A stretch of DNA of 7,775 bases from Comamonadaceae bacterium (lineage in GTDB: Bacteria; Pseudomonadota; Gammaproteobacteria; Burkholderiales; Burkholderiaceae_C), in the NCBI GenBank assembly GCA_947457975.1, contig CANGYC010000103.1, forward strand, positions 1-7,775. The letters run 5' to 3'. Below the pieces are notes generated by a model, which was not told the DNA's origin, did not search any database, and saw nothing but the letters and a program-made list of their open reading frames with translations. Shown piece by piece: positions 6,133-7,775 of the stretch (position 1 is the first letter of the stretch; each line of letters begins with the position of its first letter). A program made the position numbers and the translations under genes.

Positions 6133-6855
6133 ATGGCGGGCATGAGTTCTTCCAGCATCAACGCCGCCAGCACAGCCCTGCGCGGCATTTCATCCATGGC
6201 CACCCGCCTGCTGCTTGCGGAGCTTGCGGCCGATTGGCAGGCCCGCACCGGCCAGGTGGTCGAGATCGAGTCGGTCGGCGGTGTCGATGCCGCCCGTCGC
6301 GTGCAGGCCGGCGAGGCCTTCGACCTGGTGTTCCTCGCGGCCGACGCCCTGGCCAAGCTCGAGGCGGCTGCCTGCATTGAGCCAGGCACGCGTGTGAACC
6401 TGGCCGTCTCCGGCACCTCGGTGACGGTGCCGGCCGGCGCGGCCTTGCCTGACATTGGCAGCGAAGACGCCGTGCGCGAGGCCGTGCTGGCTGCGCCCAG
6501 CCTGAGCTATTCCACCGGCCCCAGCGGCGTGGCCCTCTCGCGCCTCTTTGAGCGCTGGGGCATTGCCGAGCAGATTCAAAGCCGCATCGTCACCCCGCCA
6601 CCGGGCACCCCAGTGGGCTCGCTCGTGGCGCAGGGTCAAGTGGCCTTGGGCTTTCAGCAGCTGAGCGAACTGATCCATGTACCAGGCATCACCATCGTCG
6701 GCCCGCTGCCGAGTGCCATCGCGATTGACACCGTTTTTGCCGGCGCGGTCCGCCAAGGCGCTGCACACCCGGCGCAAGCCCGCACGCTGCTGGCCTTCAT
6801 GGCCTCGCCCGAGGCGGCGGCGGCCAAGCGCCGCCAGGGCATGCAGCCCGTCTGA
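6133..6855 (+). CDS. ModA-like substrate-binding-domain protein without signal peptide
   Basis: The protein is about 240 residues long. It resembles the type-2 periplasmic-binding fold of ModA-like proteins: SSMATRLLLAELAADW near the N-terminus, then ESVGGVDAARRVQAGEAFDLVFLAAD, a central YSTGPSGVALSRLFERWGI, GQVALGFQQLSEL, and a C-terminal LLAFMASPEAAAAKRRQGMQPV segment. True ModA proteins bind molybdate outside the cell and are exported, but this one has no hydrophobic signal sequence. A TAG at 6106-6108 in the same frame prevents any longer form. Possible starts are GTG 6121, ATG 6133 and ATG 6142. I chose 6133 because GTGGA lies about 7 bases before it, but the choice is uncertain. No modB or modC is present. 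It is 26 bp upstream of ligJ on the same strand and divergent from the LysR gene, so it probably belongs to the aromatic-catabolism unit and may bind an organic acid in the cytoplasm. Its function is unproven. Confidence 0.85.
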   Translation: MAGMSSSSINAASTALRGISSMATRLLLAELAADWQARTGQVVEIESVGGVDAARRVQAGEAFDLVFLAADALAKLEAAACIEPGTRVNLAVSGTSVTVPAGAALPDIGSEDAVREAVLAAPSLSYSTGPSGVALSRLFERWGIAEQIQSRIVTPPPGTPVGSLVAQGQVALGFQQLSELIHVPGITIVGPLPSAIAIDTVFAGAVRQGAAHPAQARTLLAFMASPEAAAAKRRQGMQPV

Positions 6856-6870
6856 ATTCACCCCTTTCCA

Positions 6871-6875
6871 AGGAG
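6871..6875 (+). promoter_or_regulatory. Ribosome binding site of ligJ
   Basis: AGGAG is followed by a six-base spacer and the ATG at 6882. It is the strongest Shine-Dalgarno match in the window and fixes the ligJ start, which also puts the HxH metal motif at residues 6 and 8 as in the known enzyme. Confidence 0.8.
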
Positions 6876-6881
6876 CTACCC

Positions 6882-7775
6882 ATGATCATTGATTGCCACG
6901 GCCACTTCACCACGGCCCCCAAGGCGCTGGAAGACTGGCGCAACCAGCAGATCGCCGGCATCAAGGACCCCTCGGTCATGCCCCGCGCCGCTGACCTGAA
7001 GATCAGCGACGACGACCTGCGCGAAGCCATCGAGACCAACCAGCTCAAGCTCATGAAAGAGCGCGGCAGCGACCTCACGCTGTTCTCGCCACGCGCGAGC
7101 TTCATGGCGCATCACATCGGCGACTTCCAGGTCTCCTCCACCTGGGCGGCCATTTGCAATGAGCTGGTCTTCCGTGTGAGCCAGCTGTTTCCCCAGCACT
7201 TTGTGCCCGTGGCCATGCTGCCGCAGTCACCCGGCGTGGACCCGGCCACCTGCATTGCCGAGCTGGAGAAGTGCGTCAAGGAATACGGCGCCGTCGGCAT
7301 CAACCTCAACCCCGACCCCTCTGGCGGCCACTGGACCAGCCCGCCGCTGACCGACAAGCACTGGTACCCCATCTACGAGAAGATGGTCGAGTACGACCTG
7401 CCGGCCATGATCCATGTGAGCACGTCCTGCAACGCTTGCTTTCACACCACGGGCGCGCACTACCTCAATGCCGATACCACGGCCTTCATGCAGGTGGTGC
7501 AGGGCGACCTGTTCAAGGACTTCCCCACGCTCAAGTTCCTCATTCCGCACGGCGGCGGCGCGGTGCCCTATCATTGGGGACGCTATCGCGGGCTGGCCGA
7601 CATGTTGAAAAAGCCCGATCTGTCAGGCCATCTGATGAACAACGTGTTTTTCGACACCTGCGTCTACCACCAGCCGGGCATTGATTTGCTCAACACCGTG
7701 ATCCCGGTCAAGAACGTGCTGTTTGCGTCGGAGATGATTGGCGCCGTGCGCGGCATCGACCCGACCACCGGCCAC
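6882..7775 (+). CDS. ligJ: 4-oxalomesaconate hydratase (LigJ/PmdE), 3' end cut by window edge
   Basis: The frame is open from the ATG at 6882 to the window edge (298 codons); family members have about 340 residues, so roughly the last 40 are missing. LigJ is a zinc-dependent, cytoplasmic amidohydrolase-fold (cog2159) enzyme. It hydrates 4-oxalomesaconate to 4-carboxy-4-hydroxy-2-oxoadipate in the protocatechuate 4,5-cleavage pathway, and the CHA aldolase then splits that product. The start MIIDCHGH supplies His6 and His8. His178 lies in MIHVSTS, His223 in IPHGGGAVPYHWGR, and Glu284 in FASEMIGAVRG. These are the metal-ligand and catalytic positions I recall for Sphingobium LigJ, at identical numbering. 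Long stretches such as SFMAHHIGDF, NLNPDPSGGHWTSPPLTD and FFDTCVYHQPGIDLLNTVIP are characteristic of LigJ rather than of general amidohydrolases. It follows the ModA-like gene by 26 bp. In Comamonas the equivalent gene is pmdE, and other pmd-type genes are expected downstream. Confidence 0.94.
   Translation, partial: MIIDCHGHFTTAPKALEDWRNQQIAGIKDPSVMPRAADLKISDDDLREAIETNQLKLMKERGSDLTLFSPRASFMAHHIGDFQVSSTWAAICNELVFRVSQLFPQHFVPVAMLPQSPGVDPATCIAELEKCVKEYGAVGINLNPDPSGGHWTSPPLTDKHWYPIYEKMVEYDLPAMIHVSTSCNACFHTTGAHYLNADTTAFMQVVQGDLFKDFPTLKFLIPHGGGAVPYHWGRYRGLADMLKKPDLSGHLMNNVFFDTCVYHQPGIDLLNTVIPVKNVLFASEMIGAVRGIDPTTGH

Noticed and set aside
1..7775. A new defence, mobile or multi-gene system.
   Set aside because: Every substantial stretch is accounted for by known families. 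No transposase, integrase, nuclease, toxin-antitoxin pair, tRNA, CRISPR or phage gene is visible, and base composition is even except for the regulatory spacers.

Overview
The window looks like chromosome from a high-GC betaproteobacterium, most likely in the Comamonadaceae. The evidence is strong GC bias at third codon positions, two tripartite-tricarboxylate-type (Bug/TctC) solute-binding proteins without transporter genes beside them, and a meta-cleavage protocatechuate gene preceded by a LysR regulator. Genus cannot be fixed from the sequence alone. Nearly all of the DNA is coding.

Layout. (1) Positions 3-509 hold the 3' end of a Bug-type periplasmic binding protein. (2) A minus-strand pair follows, read from right to left: an LplT-like lysophospholipid transporter (1407-2687) and an EamA/DMT-family permease (518-1405), separated by one base. 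(3) A roughly 215-bp divergent spacer (2688-2903) carries a possible extended -10 promoter and a perfect inverted repeat on the lplT side. (4) On the plus strand come alanine racemase (2904-4007) and, after 125 bp, a complete Bug-type binding protein with a signal peptide (4133-5107). (5) A LysR-type regulator (5132-6034, minus) converges on that gene. It is divergent from a ModA-like substrate-binding-domain protein (6133-6855), which is followed by a 4-oxalomesaconate hydratase, LigJ/PmdE (6882 to the window edge).

How the genes fit together. The left part is a mix of housekeeping functions: D-alanine supply for peptidoglycan and probable phospholipid recycling. The right end is the start of a catabolic unit. 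LigJ acts in the protocatechuate 4,5-cleavage pathway (lignin-type aromatics to pyruvate and oxaloacetate), the divergent LysR protein is its natural candidate regulator, and further pathway genes are expected just past position 7775. The AT-rich stretch at about 6050-6090 is the probable shared control region.

The least ordinary item is the ModA-like protein. It has a recognisable periplasmic-binding-protein fold signature but no export signal, and an in-frame stop upstream rules out a longer N-terminus. It may therefore work in the cytoplasm next to LigJ. I see no RNA genes, insertion sequences, CRISPR arrays or phage genes, and no clearly new multi-gene system.
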